From assembly GCA_017441385.1 (NCBI GenBank), contig JAFRXY010000076.1, forward strand, positions 1 to 43,518: DNA of 43,518 bases, read 5' to 3'. How positions within the stretch are numbered: position 1 is the stretch's first letter; each line of letters starts with the position of its first letter. The notes under the pieces were generated by a model, which was not told where the DNA came from, ran no database searches, and saw nothing but the letters and a program-made list of their open reading frames with translations. Source of the stretch: Clostridia bacterium. Its GTDB lineage: Bacteria > Bacillota > Clostridia > Oscillospirales > Acutalibacteraceae. The position numbers and the translations under genes were made by a program. Shown piece by piece: positions 1 through 8,109 of the stretch.

Positions 1-138
1 GCACGTCTGGCTGGCATCTTTTCCGCCATATTTTGCCAAAATCCTCGTTAATACACAAAGTATTGCCTGCGGTTTTGGCGTCATCTGGCGAAAAATCTGA
101 CGGCGCCATCCGCACACGCGGAGATTCTGAACAGGCTC
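1..138. mobile_element. Right part of a palindromic MITE (copy 1, cut by the window edge)
   Basis: This stretch matches 22968-23105 with no gaps and four substitutions by eye. The complete copy shows that both ends carry the inverted repeat GAGCCTGTTCAGAATCTC. Here only the right terminus is seen (121-138), followed by TTA at 139-141, which fits a TNA target duplication. The element folds on itself around AATAC-ACAAA-GTATT (50-64). It has no coding capacity. It ends 52 bp before the citrate synthase start, so it forms most of that gene's visible upstream region. Confidence 0.85.
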
Positions 139-190
139 TTAGATTAAGAAATTCCCGTTTAAGATACTAACATCCGGGAGATGAATACAA

Positions 191-1570
191 TTGAGTAAAA
201 TAGAAGTCGTACACTTTGAGCAGACAAAAACCGACCTCTTTGACGAGCTTTACAACAACGCCATGCTTTCGGGCATGATCGACGTGAGCCTTTATGAGGA
301 ATTCGGCGTCATGCGCGGTCTGCGCGATTCCAACGGAAAGGGCGTGCTGACCGGCCTGACCGAGATATCCGACGTCGTAGCTACCAAGAATGTCGACGGC
401 AAAAAAATGCCCGATGAGGGTGCGCTCTATTACCAGGGCTACAATGTCTATGACCTCATCGAGGGCGTGAAGGACAAGCGCTACGCCTTTGAGGAAACGA
501 CCTACCTGCTGCTTTTCGGCGATCTGCCCAGTGACGAGCATTTCGAGCAGTTCAAGGAGGTCATGTCGACCTTCTGCCCGCTGTCCAACGAATTCACCCG
601 CGACGTCATTATGAATATGCCGAGTGAGAATATCATGAACGGGTTGCAGCGCGGGCTGCTGACGCTTTATTCCTATGATGACAATCCGGAGGACATTTCC
701 CCGGCGAATATCCTGCGGCAGTCGCTCCAGATTATCGCCAAGATGTCGGCGATGGCGACCTATCTCTATCACGCCTATCAGCACATCGTGCTGGACAAAA
801 ACCTTGTTATCAAGAATCCCAAGCCGGAATATTCCACCGCCGAGAACCTGCTCTACATGCTGCGTCCCGACGGACAGTTTACCGAGCTGGAGGCGAAGGT
901 GCTGGATGTTGCGCTGGTGCTGCACGCGGAGCACGGCGGCGGCAACAATTCTACCTTCACCGCCCATGTAGTCACTTCCTCCGGCACCGACACCTATTCC
1001 GCCCTTTCCGCCGCGATTGCCTCATTGAAGGGTTTCCGTCACGGCGGCGCGAATCTCAAGGTCAAGCACATGATGGAGGAAATCATGGCGAATGTCAGCA
1101 ATTGGGAGGACGAAGAGGCGATACGCGATTACCTTATCAAGATTCTCGACAAGCAGGCATTCGACAAAAACGGATTGATTTACGGTATCGGTCATGCGGT
1201 CTATACCTATTCCGATCCCCGCGAAGTGATATTGAAGCAATACGCCGGGAAGCTGGCAGCGGAGAAGGGACGCGAGAAGGAATTTGAATTCTACGACCGG
1301 GTGGAGCGGATTGCCAAGGCGACCATCGCCAGCCGCCGGCACCTTTTCAAGCCGATCTGTGCCAACGTCGATTTCTACAGCGGGCTGGTGTATGACATTC
1401 TGGGCATTCCGGAATCGCTCTTCACGCCGATCTTCGCGATATCGAGGATATCCGGCTGGAGCGCACACCGGCTGGAGGAGGTCATCAATAAAGGCAAGAT
1501 CATCCGTCCGGCCTACAAGTACGTCGGGCACCACCGGCCGTACAAGACCCCCGACGTCAGGGAAGGGTAA
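191..1570 (+). CDS. gltA: Citrate synthase
   Basis: Condenses oxaloacetate and acetyl-CoA to citrate in the cytoplasm. The 459-residue protein shows the family's active-site blocks in order: LHAEHGGGNNSTF with the first catalytic His, the RHGGANLKV block, GIGHAVYTYSDPR with the second catalytic His, and FYSGLVYDILGIP followed by SRISGWSAHRLEE near the C-terminus. The TTG start at 191 is chosen because GGGAG lies 10 nt upstream and the ATG at 181 is out of frame and closes at once. Isocitrate dehydrogenase follows 69 bp downstream, so the pair probably serves 2-oxoglutarate and glutamate supply in an anaerobe with an incomplete TCA cycle. No aconitase is in the window. No convincing promoter is seen between the MITE and the start. 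Family assignment is firm. Confidence 0.95.
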   Translation: MSKIEVVHFEQTKTDLFDELYNNAMLSGMIDVSLYEEFGVMRGLRDSNGKGVLTGLTEISDVVATKNVDGKKMPDEGALYYQGYNVYDLIEGVKDKRYAFEETTYLLLFGDLPSDEHFEQFKEVMSTFCPLSNEFTRDVIMNMPSENIMNGLQRGLLTLYSYDDNPEDISPANILRQSLQIIAKMSAMATYLYHAYQHIVLDKNLVIKNPKPEYSTAENLLYMLRPDGQFTELEAKVLDVALVLHAEHGGGNNSTFTAHVVTSSGTDTYSALSAAIASLKGFRHGGANLKVKHMMEEIMANVSNWEDEEAIRDYLIKILDKQAFDKNGLIYGIGHAVYTYSDPREVILKQYAGKLAAEKGREKEFEFYDRVERIAKATIASRRHLFKPICANVDFYSGLVYDILGIPESLFTPIFAISRISGWSAHRLEEVINKGKIIRPAYKYVGHHRPYKTPDVREG

Positions 1571-1639
1571 TTTTATTAGTACTGTCAACAGCTCCACACT
1601 TTTTTCATAAATAGATTTGTAAAAAAAGGACTGATTTCA

Positions 1640-2854
1640 ATGGATAAAATTCAGATGAAAATGCCGCTGGTCGAGATGGACGGCGACGAAATGACCCGCA
1701 TTATCTGGAAGATGATCAAGGACATCCTCATCACGCCCTATGTCGATCTGAAAACCGAATATTACGACCTCGGGCTGATTCACCGCAACGAAACCAACGA
1801 TCAGGTGACTTTCGATAGTGCGGAGGCGACCAAGAAATACGGCGTAGCTGTCAAGTGCGCCACCATCACCCCCAACGCGGCGAGAATGACCGAGTACGAT
1901 CTCAAGGAGATGTGGAAGTCCCCCAACGGCACGATCAGAGCCATTCTGGACGGTACCGTCTTCCGTGCCCCGATACTGGTCAAGGGCATCACCCCCTACA
2001 TTCCCACATGGAAGAAGCCCATCTGCATTGCCCGTCACGCCTACGGCGACGTTTACAAGAACACCGAAATGGTGGTGCCGCAGGGCGCAAAAGCGGAGTT
2101 GTGCGTGACCGCGCCTGACGGCAGTGAACAGCGCAGTCTGATTCATGAATTCAATAATTCCGACGGAATTATTCAGGGCATTCACAACCTCGACAATTCC
2201 ATCAGTTCCTTCGCGAGAGCCTGTTTCAATTACGCGCTCGATCAGAAGCTGGATATCTGGTTTGCCACCAAGGACACCATCAGCAAGAAGTACGATCACC
2301 GTTTCAAGGATATTTTTAATGAGATATTCGAGAAGGAATACAAGGCAAAATTCGAGGCGGCGGGAATTACCTACTTCTACACCCTGATCGACGACGCGGT
2401 GGCTCGCGTCATCCGCAGCGAAGGCGGTTATATCTGGGCCTGCAAGAATTACGACGGCGACGTGATGAGCGACATGATCGCCACCGCCTTTGGCTCCCTT
2501 GCCATGATGACCAGCGTGCTGGTTTCTCCCGACGGCGTGTATGAATACGAAGCGGCGCACGGCACCGTGCAGCGCCATTACTACAAGCACCTCAAGGGGG
2601 AGGAAACCTCCACCAATTCCGTCGCCACCCTCTTTGCGTGGAGCGGCGCCCTGAGGAAGCGCGGAGAGCTGGACGGCACGCCCGATCTCTGCCAATACGC
2701 CGACAATCTGGAAAAAGCCACCGTTCAGACCATCGAGGAAGGCGTGATGACGGGAGATCTCTACCTGCTCTCCACTCTGGAAAACAAGACCAAGGTCAGC
2801 ACCGAGCAGTTCCTCCGGGAAGTGGACAAGCGCCTCGCCGCGATGTATGCGTAA
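1640..2854 (+). CDS. icd: NADP-dependent isocitrate dehydrogenase (eukaryote-like dimeric type)
   Basis: Oxidatively decarboxylates isocitrate to 2-oxoglutarate. The 404-residue length and blocks such as [16 protein letters not shown] at the N-terminus, [50 protein letters not shown] and [12 protein letters not shown] match the dimeric NADP-IDH subfamily found in eukaryotes and many anaerobes rather than the E. coli type. The ATG at 1640 follows an AAGGA box. It sits just downstream of gltA with no terminator between them, so cotranscription is likely. The next gene has its own promoter at 2873-2901. NADP specificity is inferred from the subfamily and was not tested residue by residue. Confidence 0.95.
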   Translation: MDKIQMKMPLVEMDGDEMTRIIWKMIKDILITPYVDLKTEYYDLGLIHRNETNDQVTFDSAEATKKYGVAVKCATITPNAARMTEYDLKEMWKSPNGTIRAILDGTVFRAPILVKGITPYIPTWKKPICIARHAYGDVYKNTEMVVPQGAKAELCVTAPDGSEQRSLIHEFNNSDGIIQGIHNLDNSISSFARACFNYALDQKLDIWFATKDTISKKYDHRFKDIFNEIFEKEYKAKFEAAGITYFYTLIDDAVARVIRSEGGYIWACKNYDGDVMSDMIATAFGSLAMMTSVLVSPDGVYEYEAAHGTVQRHYYKHLKGEETSTNSVATLFAWSGALRKRGELDGTPDLCQYADNLEKATVQTIEEGVMTGDLYLLSTLENKTKVSTEQFLREVDKRLAAMYA

Positions 2855-2872
2855 GAATCCTGAAAAATTCAT

Positions 2873-2901
2873 TTGACCTCCGATACAAACTATGATATAA
2901 T
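2873..2901 (+). promoter_or_regulatory. Sigma-A-type promoter of the ClC gene
   Basis: TTGACC (2873-2878) and TATAAT (2896-2901) are separated by 17 bp. The predicted start of transcription falls at the foot of the hairpin described next. Confidence 0.75.
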
Positions 2902-2905
2902 TTTC

Positions 2906-2942
2906 GGCAGACTGTGTTTTCTGAAAAAAATCACGGTCTGCC
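2906..2942 (+). promoter_or_regulatory. Hairpin in the 5' leader of the ClC gene
   Basis: GGCAGACTGTG (2906-2916) pairs with CACGGTCTGCC (2932-2942): 11 pairs with one G-U, across an A-rich loop, followed by the moderately T-rich TATTCTTTT. It lies between promoter and coding start, so it could act as an mRNA 5' stem, an attenuator or an operator. It does not resemble the fluoride riboswitch known upstream of some ClC genes. Confidence 0.5.
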
Positions 2943-2965
2943 TATTCTTTTAGAGGGTGATAAGA

Positions 2966-4255
2966 TTGCCTTTGTTGATAAGAAAATTCGAGCGAAAATC
3001 CAAGGAAGAATTGAGTCACGGCGTAACCCATTTCAGAACCTTTTTCAAATGGTGCTTCTGTGCCGTGCTCATCGGGATAATTGTCGGATGTGTCGGGACG
3101 CTGTTTCATTACCTGATTCATTTCTCTGCCGATGCTTTTGCTAATTCCAATCAAAGAATGATCTGGCTGCTGCCGCTGGCGGGTGTGGTGATTGTCGCCG
3201 CTTACAAATACTGCGGCATGGACAACGACAGAGGTACCAACATGATTCTTGTGTCGGTGCGGAGCGAGGAAAAACCTCCGGTATTCACCGCGCCGCTCAT
3301 ATTCCTTTCCACCGTGCTGACCCACCTCGCGGGCGGTTCCGCCGGCAGGGAAGGCGCGGCGATTCAGATGGGCGGAGGAATCGGCTATCAGGTAGGCCGG
3401 CTGCTCCGTCTTGATGAAAAAGATCAGAAGCTCATTATCATGTGCGGAATGAGCGCGGCCTTCTCGGCGCTTTTCGGAACGCCTGTGACGGCGGCGATCT
3501 TCTCCATGGAGGTGATCAGCGTCGGCGCTATGTACTATTCCGCGCTGGTGCCGAGCGTCATTTCCGCGCTTGTGGGTTACTGCATTGCCATTCATTTCGG
3601 TGTGGAAAAGACCTTTTTTTCGTTAACCGGAATACCCGAGATTACCATTCCGTCGGTGATTCTCGTGACAGTTCTCGCTGGGTTCTGCGGGCTGTTGAGC
3701 ATTGTCTTCTGCGTCGTCATGCACGGCACGGGCCGATTGCTCAAAGCAGCCTACCCGAATAAAGTCATCCGGATTCTGCTCTGCTCGGCGCTGCTGATCA
3801 ATCTTACCTATCTGGTGGGCAGCGGAGATTACAACGGCGCGGGAATGGCGCTCATCAATGACGCGGTGCTGAACGGGCACACCCTTCCGCAGGCATTTGC
3901 CCTGAAGCTGCTGTTTACGGCAATTACACTAGGCGCGGGATTCCGCGGGGGCGAAATTGTCCCCTGCTTTGTGGTGGGGGCGACCTTCGGCTGTCTGGCC
4001 GCCCCGCTGCTGGGTTTCAGCGGCACCTTCACCGCGGCGGTGGGAATGATTGCGGTCTTCTGCGGTGTCACCAATTGCCCGATCACATCCATCATTCTGT
4101 CGGTGGAAATGTTCGGGCCGAAGGGGCTTCTGTTCTTTGCAGTCGCTGTCGCCACCAGTTATATGCTTTCCGGCTACTACGGACTCTATATGGGGCAGAA
4201 GATTCTCTATTCCAAGGACAGGGCAGAGTTCATCAACACAAGCGCACATTTTTAA
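2966..4255 (+). CDS. ClC-family chloride channel/antiporter
   Basis: A polytopic membrane protein of the ClC superfamily, about 429 residues. Family hallmarks are GGSAGREGAAIQMGG (the GREGP-like filter segment with the gating Glu), FGTPVTAAIFSMEVI and GGEIVPCFVVGATFG (the GxFxP-like segment). The usual GSGIP segment near the N-terminal third is replaced by a divergent NDRGTN stretch. By eye, the position of the internal proton glutamate of exchangers (E203 of the E. coli protein) is Val in SMEVI, as in ClC channels. TTG 2966 is preferred over GTG 2957 because GAGG at 2953-2956 is 9 nt from the TTG but abuts the GTG. It is monocistronic with its own promoter. The ion carried and the channel-versus-exchanger mode are not decided by sequence alone. 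Confidence 0.88.
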   Translation: MPLLIRKFERKSKEELSHGVTHFRTFFKWCFCAVLIGIIVGCVGTLFHYLIHFSADAFANSNQRMIWLLPLAGVVIVAAYKYCGMDNDRGTNMILVSVRSEEKPPVFTAPLIFLSTVLTHLAGGSAGREGAAIQMGGGIGYQVGRLLRLDEKDQKLIIMCGMSAAFSALFGTPVTAAIFSMEVISVGAMYYSALVPSVISALVGYCIAIHFGVEKTFFSLTGIPEITIPSVILVTVLAGFCGLLSIVFCVVMHGTGRLLKAAYPNKVIRILLCSALLINLTYLVGSGDYNGAGMALINDAVLNGHTLPQAFALKLLFTAITLGAGFRGGEIVPCFVVGATFGCLAAPLLGFSGTFTAAVGMIAVFCGVTNCPITSIILSVEMFGPKGLLFFAVAVATSYMLSGYYGLYMGQKILYSKDRAEFINTSAHF

Positions 4256-4297
4256 ATGATGAAATGATGAAATACCGTAATTCTTTATAAAAAACAC

Positions 4298-4325
4298 TTG
4301 ATATTTTTCTGAAAACTGTTATAAT
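4298..4325 (+). promoter_or_regulatory. Promoter of the TMEM43-like gene
   Basis: TTGATA (4298-4303), a 16-bp spacer and TATAAT (4320-4325) lie about 60 nt upstream of the TTG start. Confidence 0.75.
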
Positions 4326-4386
4326 TACAAGTGAAATACTTTGTCGGAATGCGTTTTGTCATTCCGCGTGAAAGAAGGTTATATCA

Positions 4387-5517
4387 TTGGCAAATTTTAG
4401 CAGTGGCAGCAACAAGAAAGGCGGTCTTTTCGCGGGAGTGCTGGTCGGAATTCTGATGGTCATCATCGGCACCGTTCTGCTCTGGTGGAATGAGGGCAAC
4501 AATGTCCGCAACATCAAGACAACCGACGAGATCGAAAAGAGCGTAGTCGAGATCACTCCGGAAGAAAATCCCGACGAAGTTGCGGGACAGCTTGTCGCGG
4601 TCGGCGGCAAGTTCGTTGTGGAAGATGTGTCGCTTTCCGATAAGACATTCGGAATAAGCGCGCACACCGCCGTGCTCACCCGTGTGGTCGAGGTCTATCA
4701 GTGGGAAGAAGAATCTCATTCCGATGACGACGGCACAACTTATACTTACAAAAAGGTATGGCACGAGGGTTTGATTGATTCATCGAATTTCTCCAGATCC
4801 GGTCACGATAATCCGACGTCCGTTGCTTATGAGAGCGAGTCGGAATATGCCGAGACTGTCACGCTGGGCAATTTCCATCTCAGCAGCGCACAGATTCAGA
4901 AGATGGATGCAGAGAAGTCGCTCAGCGCGGCCGAAGCAAAGAAGATTCCCAAAAAATACAGTGTGGCAGGCAATTATGTCACCAATTCCGCCGATCTCGA
5001 CAGCCCGGAGATAGGCGATGTGAGAATCAGCTGGAAGTACAACGACTGGAAGGAAGTCAGCCTGATCGCGCAGGCGACCGGCACCACCTTCGTCAGCTGG
5101 ACGTCCGCCGTGGGCAAGAAGGTCAACTGGGTTACGGAAGGCACTAAGACTTCCGCCGAAATGATTCAGGATATGCGCACACAGGATAAGATAATGAAGT
5201 GGCTGCTCCGACTGCTCGGGTTCATCCTGATATTCACCGGTTACATGTCTTTCATCAGCCCGCTCACCAAGCTGGTCGGATATATCCCGATTCTCGGCAA
5301 TGTGGTCAACTTCACCTTCGGCCTTATCATTTTGCTGCTTTCGCTGATCCAGTCGTTGCTGGTCATCATCGTCGCGTGGTTCCGCTTCCGCCCGCTGCTG
5401 AGTATCTGTCTGCTGGTAGTGGCTGCGGGCATCGGCGTGCTGATCTATGTGCTGAAAAAGAAGCATCCCACACCGCCCCCCGCACAGCCGCCTGTGCAGC
5501 CCGCGCAGACTGTGTAA
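4387..5517 (+). CDS. TMEM43 (LUMA) family membrane protein
   Basis: A 376-residue protein with the layout of the TMEM43 family. One N-terminal membrane segment (about residues 13-33) runs into LLWWNEGNNVRN, resembling the family's WNEG motif. A large, mostly polar region of about 230 residues follows, rich in Asp, Ser and Lys. At the C-terminus three hydrophobic segments (about 272-358) contain SPLTKLVGYIPILGNVVNF and a conserved AWFRFRPLL-like stretch, ending in a Pro-rich tail. The TTG start at 4387 has AAGAAGG about 8 nt upstream. The function of bacterial members is not established; the human protein is an inner nuclear membrane protein. It stands alone between its own promoter and a terminator. 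Confidence 0.8.
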   Translation: MANFSSGSNKKGGLFAGVLVGILMVIIGTVLLWWNEGNNVRNIKTTDEIEKSVVEITPEENPDEVAGQLVAVGGKFVVEDVSLSDKTFGISAHTAVLTRVVEVYQWEEESHSDDDGTTYTYKKVWHEGLIDSSNFSRSGHDNPTSVAYESESEYAETVTLGNFHLSSAQIQKMDAEKSLSAAEAKKIPKKYSVAGNYVTNSADLDSPEIGDVRISWKYNDWKEVSLIAQATGTTFVSWTSAVGKKVNWVTEGTKTSAEMIQDMRTQDKIMKWLLRLLGFILIFTGYMSFISPLTKLVGYIPILGNVVNFTFGLIILLLSLIQSLLVIIVAWFRFRPLLSICLLVVAAGIGVLIYVLKKKHPTPPPAQPPVQPAQTV

Positions 5518-5559
5518 TTAGTTTATACTGTAATCAACTAATCCTTACTTAAAAAAATT

Positions 5560-5607
5560 CGCTGTCCGTCAAGGCAATTCAGCCGGCGCGGACGGCGTTT
5601 TTTCTTT
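5560..5607 (+). terminator. Intrinsic terminator after the TMEM43-like gene
   Basis: CGCTGTCCG (5560-5568) pairs with CGGACGGCG (5589-5597), one G-U, followed by TTTTTTCTTT. Confidence 0.8.
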
Positions 5608-5697
5608 GTAAATATGGTTGTTTTTCCGAATCAAAGGGCAAAAACGCGGTTTAAAATATACTAAATTGCTATACTTTAAATTGTTAAAAAATAATGC

Positions 5698-5726
5698 TTG
5701 ACAAATACTGTTTCACATGGTAAAAT
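5698..5726 (+). promoter_or_regulatory. Promoter of the O-acetylhomoserine sulfhydrylase gene
   Basis: Near-consensus TTGACA (5698-5703) and TAAAAT (5721-5726) with 17 bp between. It predicts an untranslated leader of about 200 nt. The 90 bp between the preceding terminator and this promoter are AT-rich and hold nothing else recognisable. Confidence 0.78.
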
Positions 5727-5759
5727 ACCTATAAAGCCTATCAAACATATAAGTTTTAA

Positions 5760-5900
5760 GAAGGAACGGATATTCCGGACTTGTCAGGAATATCCGCCAA
5801 AGTGAGGAATGATCGGGAATGACCCAGCAATTTGTTTTCCTCGTCCGTATCAATTACAGGTTCGGACGAATGTGAGCATGAATGTTTCATTGCATACTTT
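5760..5900 (+). promoter_or_regulatory. Long structured 5' leader, possible riboswitch of unknown class
   Basis: Three hairpins can be drawn by eye. CGGATATTCC (5767-5776) pairs perfectly with GGAATATCCG (5787-5796). GAGGAA (5804-5809) pairs with TTCCTC (5837-5842) around an inner GGG/CCC (5815-5817 with 5823-5825). TCGTCCG (5841-5847) pairs with CGGACGA (5863-5869). The last two compete for 5841-5842. No T run follows, so control, if any, would be translational or through RNA stability. The leader precedes a sulfur/methionine gene, but I do not find the conserved SAM-I core, a T-box AGGGTGG-type motif or a cobalamin box. Confidence 0.45.
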
Positions 5901-5931
5901 AACACATTAACACAAAAAGGAGAAACAGAAC

Positions 5932-7326
5932 ATGAGCATATTCGGAAAGAAAAAGAACCGCACAGAAAGCGCTGTGGAAGAACAGCAGATTACGGAAACA
6001 ACAAAGACTGAGCAGAAAGAAGTACCAGCTTCCCATGCGGAGGAGAAAATAAATTACAGATTTGAAACGCTCCAGCTTCATGTGGGACAGGAAGAACCCG
6101 ACCCGGCAACCGACGCAAGGGCGGTTCCGATTTACCAGACCACGTCCTATGTTTTCCGGAATTCCGCCCACGCGGCGGCGCGTTTCGGTCTGGCCGACGC
6201 GGGCAATATCTACGGCAGACTTACCAATTCCACGCAGGAAGTGCTGGAAAAGCGCGTTGCGGCACTGGAGGGCGGTGTGGCTGCGCTGGCGGTCGCTTCG
6301 GGCGCGGCGGCGATCACTTACACAGTGGAAGCGCTGGCGCAGGCGGGCGAGAATATCGTCGCGCAGAAGACCATTTACGGCGGCAGCTACAACCTTCTGG
6401 CTCATACCCTTCCTCAGTACGGCGTGACGACGCATTTTGTCGATATCCACAACTTAAAAGAAGTTGAATCGGCCATCGACAAAAAGACCAAGGCGGTTTA
6501 CTTGGAAACCCTCGGCAACCCGAACAGCGACATTCCCGACATCGACGCGATTGCGGAAATTGCCCATAAGCACGGCATTCCGGTGGTGATTGACAACACA
6601 TTCGGCACGCCCTACCTCATCCGGCCCATCGAGCACGGAGCGGATATTGTGGTGCATTCCGCTACCAAATTCCTCGGCGGTCACGGCACGACGCTGGGCG
6701 GCATTATCGTAGACTCGGGCAAATTCGACTGGAAGGCTTCCGGGAAGTATGCCCCCATTTCCGCCCCGAATCCCAGCTATCATGGCGTGTCTTTCACCGA
6801 CGCGGCGGGGGCGGCGGCTTTTGTCACCTACATCAGGGCAATACTGCTCCGGGATACCGGCGCGGCAATTTCTCCCTTCAACGCGTTCCTGCTGCTGCAA
6901 GGGGTGGAAACCCTTTCACTCAGGCTTGAACGCCACGCGGAGAACACCGCCAAGGTGGTGGAATATCTTTCCCGCCACCCGCAGGTGGAAAAGGTCAATC
7001 ATCCCTCGCTGCCCGACCACCCGCAGAACGCCCTTTATCGGAAATACTTCCCTAACGGCGGCGGCTCGATTTTCACCTTCGACATCAAAGGCGGTCAGGA
7101 GGCAGCCTTCGCCTTCATCGACAGCCTGAAAATATTCTCGCTGCTGGCCAATGTGGCGGATGTGAAGTCGCTGGTCATTCATCCCGCTACCACTACCCAT
7201 TCCCAGCTCTCACCGGAAGAACTGCTCTATCAGGGCATTACGCCGGGAACGATACGCCTTTCCATCGGCACGGAGCATATCGACGACATCATTGCCGATC
7301 TCGAAAGGGGCTTCAAGGCGGTTTAA
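5932..7326 (+). CDS. metY: O-acetylhomoserine aminocarboxypropyltransferase (sulfhydrylase)
   Basis: A PLP enzyme of the Cys/Met metabolism family that makes homocysteine from O-acetylhomoserine and sulfide. It begins the family homology at about residue 43 (YRFETLQLHVGQEEPDP), continues with PIYQTTSYVFRN and IYGRLTNSTQEVLEKRVAAL, and has the PLP-binding lysine K246 in HSATKFLGGHGTTLGG. The length of 464 exceeds the usual 425-430 because of a charged, low-complexity N-terminal extension (FGKKKNRTESAVEE and on). That extension looks truly translated, since AAAAAGGAG stands just before the ATG at 5932. It is monocistronic, with its own promoter, a structured leader and a terminator at 7441. The methionine role is inferred from the family; cysteine synthesis is a possible alternative use. 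Confidence 0.92.
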   Translation: MSIFGKKKNRTESAVEEQQITETTKTEQKEVPASHAEEKINYRFETLQLHVGQEEPDPATDARAVPIYQTTSYVFRNSAHAAARFGLADAGNIYGRLTNSTQEVLEKRVAALEGGVAALAVASGAAAITYTVEALAQAGENIVAQKTIYGGSYNLLAHTLPQYGVTTHFVDIHNLKEVESAIDKKTKAVYLETLGNPNSDIPDIDAIAEIAHKHGIPVVIDNTFGTPYLIRPIEHGADIVVHSATKFLGGHGTTLGGIIVDSGKFDWKASGKYAPISAPNPSYHGVSFTDAAGAAAFVTYIRAILLRDTGAAISPFNAFLLLQGVETLSLRLERHAENTAKVVEYLSRHPQVEKVNHPSLPDHPQNALYRKYFPNGGGSIFTFDIKGGQEAAFAFIDSLKIFSLLANVADVKSLVIHPATTTHSQLSPEELLYQGITPGTIRLSIGTEHIDDIIADLERGFKAV

Positions 7327-7440
7327 TGCTTGGCAATTGCCCTTTGCTGCCAGAAAGATTCAAAAAACAACCAAAAATTTCAGTATTTTTTGTGCAGATA
7401 AATACTGGATATCTCGCGTTCAAAAAAAATTAAAAAATTA

Positions 7441-7474
7441 AAAAACAGTGTCTCTCAAGGACACTGTTTTTTTT
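7441..7474 (+). terminator. Intrinsic terminator after metY
   Basis: AAACAGTGTC (7443-7452) and GACACTGTTT (7460-7469) form a perfect stem with a 7-nt loop, followed by TTTTT. Confidence 0.9.
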
Positions 7475-7567
7475 ATAATTATTGTGCTATAATATTCATC
7501 GCAAAATACATTTTTGTCTGCATGAATCTGCGGAGATCATTCATGCATTCATTCAGGAGGTAATTTT

Positions 7568-8086
7568 ATGAAGAAGGCAATACTCATGATCCTGGCTGCG
7601 GCGCTGGTGCTGTGTGCCATGACAGCCTGCGGCGACAGCCACAGACAGACCGGCTCACAGCCGGAATCCGCCGTGTTCCAGACTTCCGAGGCGGCAATTG
7701 ATGAGGATCTGGCGTTAATTATTGATGACGCGGGGACAATAGGAGAAGGCACCGCCGGTTCCTCTCTCAAAAGGGCGAAGCTCGCGCACGATCTGGCGGC
7801 GCTGGCTGCGGAGAAAGGCTACACCGAGGAAGACATCGAGACACTCAGATCCACCTTTGAAACAACAGTGAACACGATGGAAGAGGACGCAAAGAGCAGC
7901 GTCGAATCGGCCTTTGAAAACAGCGTTTTCCCGATGCTCGACAGCATGATCAATGACGGCGAAACCGCATTCTACAAGGGTCTGCTGGAAGATGCCGGCG
8001 TGGGCGGCGATATGGATTCCATACTGAATACCCCCGGCTTTGCGGAAAGCTACAACAGCATCAAGTCGGCATACCCATTCAACTGA
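7568..8086 (+). CDS. Small lipoprotein of unknown function
   Basis: A 172-residue protein with a lipoprotein signal: MKKA, a hydrophobic core, then AMTAC with the modified Cys at residue 21. The mature part is acidic, predicted mostly helical, and has no family I recognise. It would be held on the outer face of the membrane. The start follows AGGAGGTAATTTTATG, and the next lipoprotein gene has the same string at its start. A TATAAT box lies at 7488-7493, just after the metY terminator, with no good -35. The next gene starts 23 bp downstream, so the two form an operon. Confidence 0.7.
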   Translation: MKKAILMILAAALVLCAMTACGDSHRQTGSQPESAVFQTSEAAIDEDLALIIDDAGTIGEGTAGSSLKRAKLAHDLAALAAEKGYTEEDIETLRSTFETTVNTMEEDAKSSVESAFENSVFPMLDSMINDGETAFYKGLLEDAGVGGDMDSILNTPGFAESYNSIKSAYPFN

Positions 8087-8109
8087 ATGTTTCATTAGGA
8101 GGTAATTTT

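Noticed and set aside
1637-2872. A 411-codon open frame on the minus strand opposite icd
   Set aside because: icd is unmistakable on the plus strand; the antisense frame is rich in His/Gly/Val runs as expected of a shadow.
2900-2965. A fluoride riboswitch before the ClC gene
   Set aside because: The leader is only about 60 nt and shows one simple hairpin without the conserved crcB-motif elements.
5700-5931. A SAM-I (S-box) or T-box leader before metY
   Set aside because: The conserved cores of these classes cannot be found, so only an unclassified leader is claimed.
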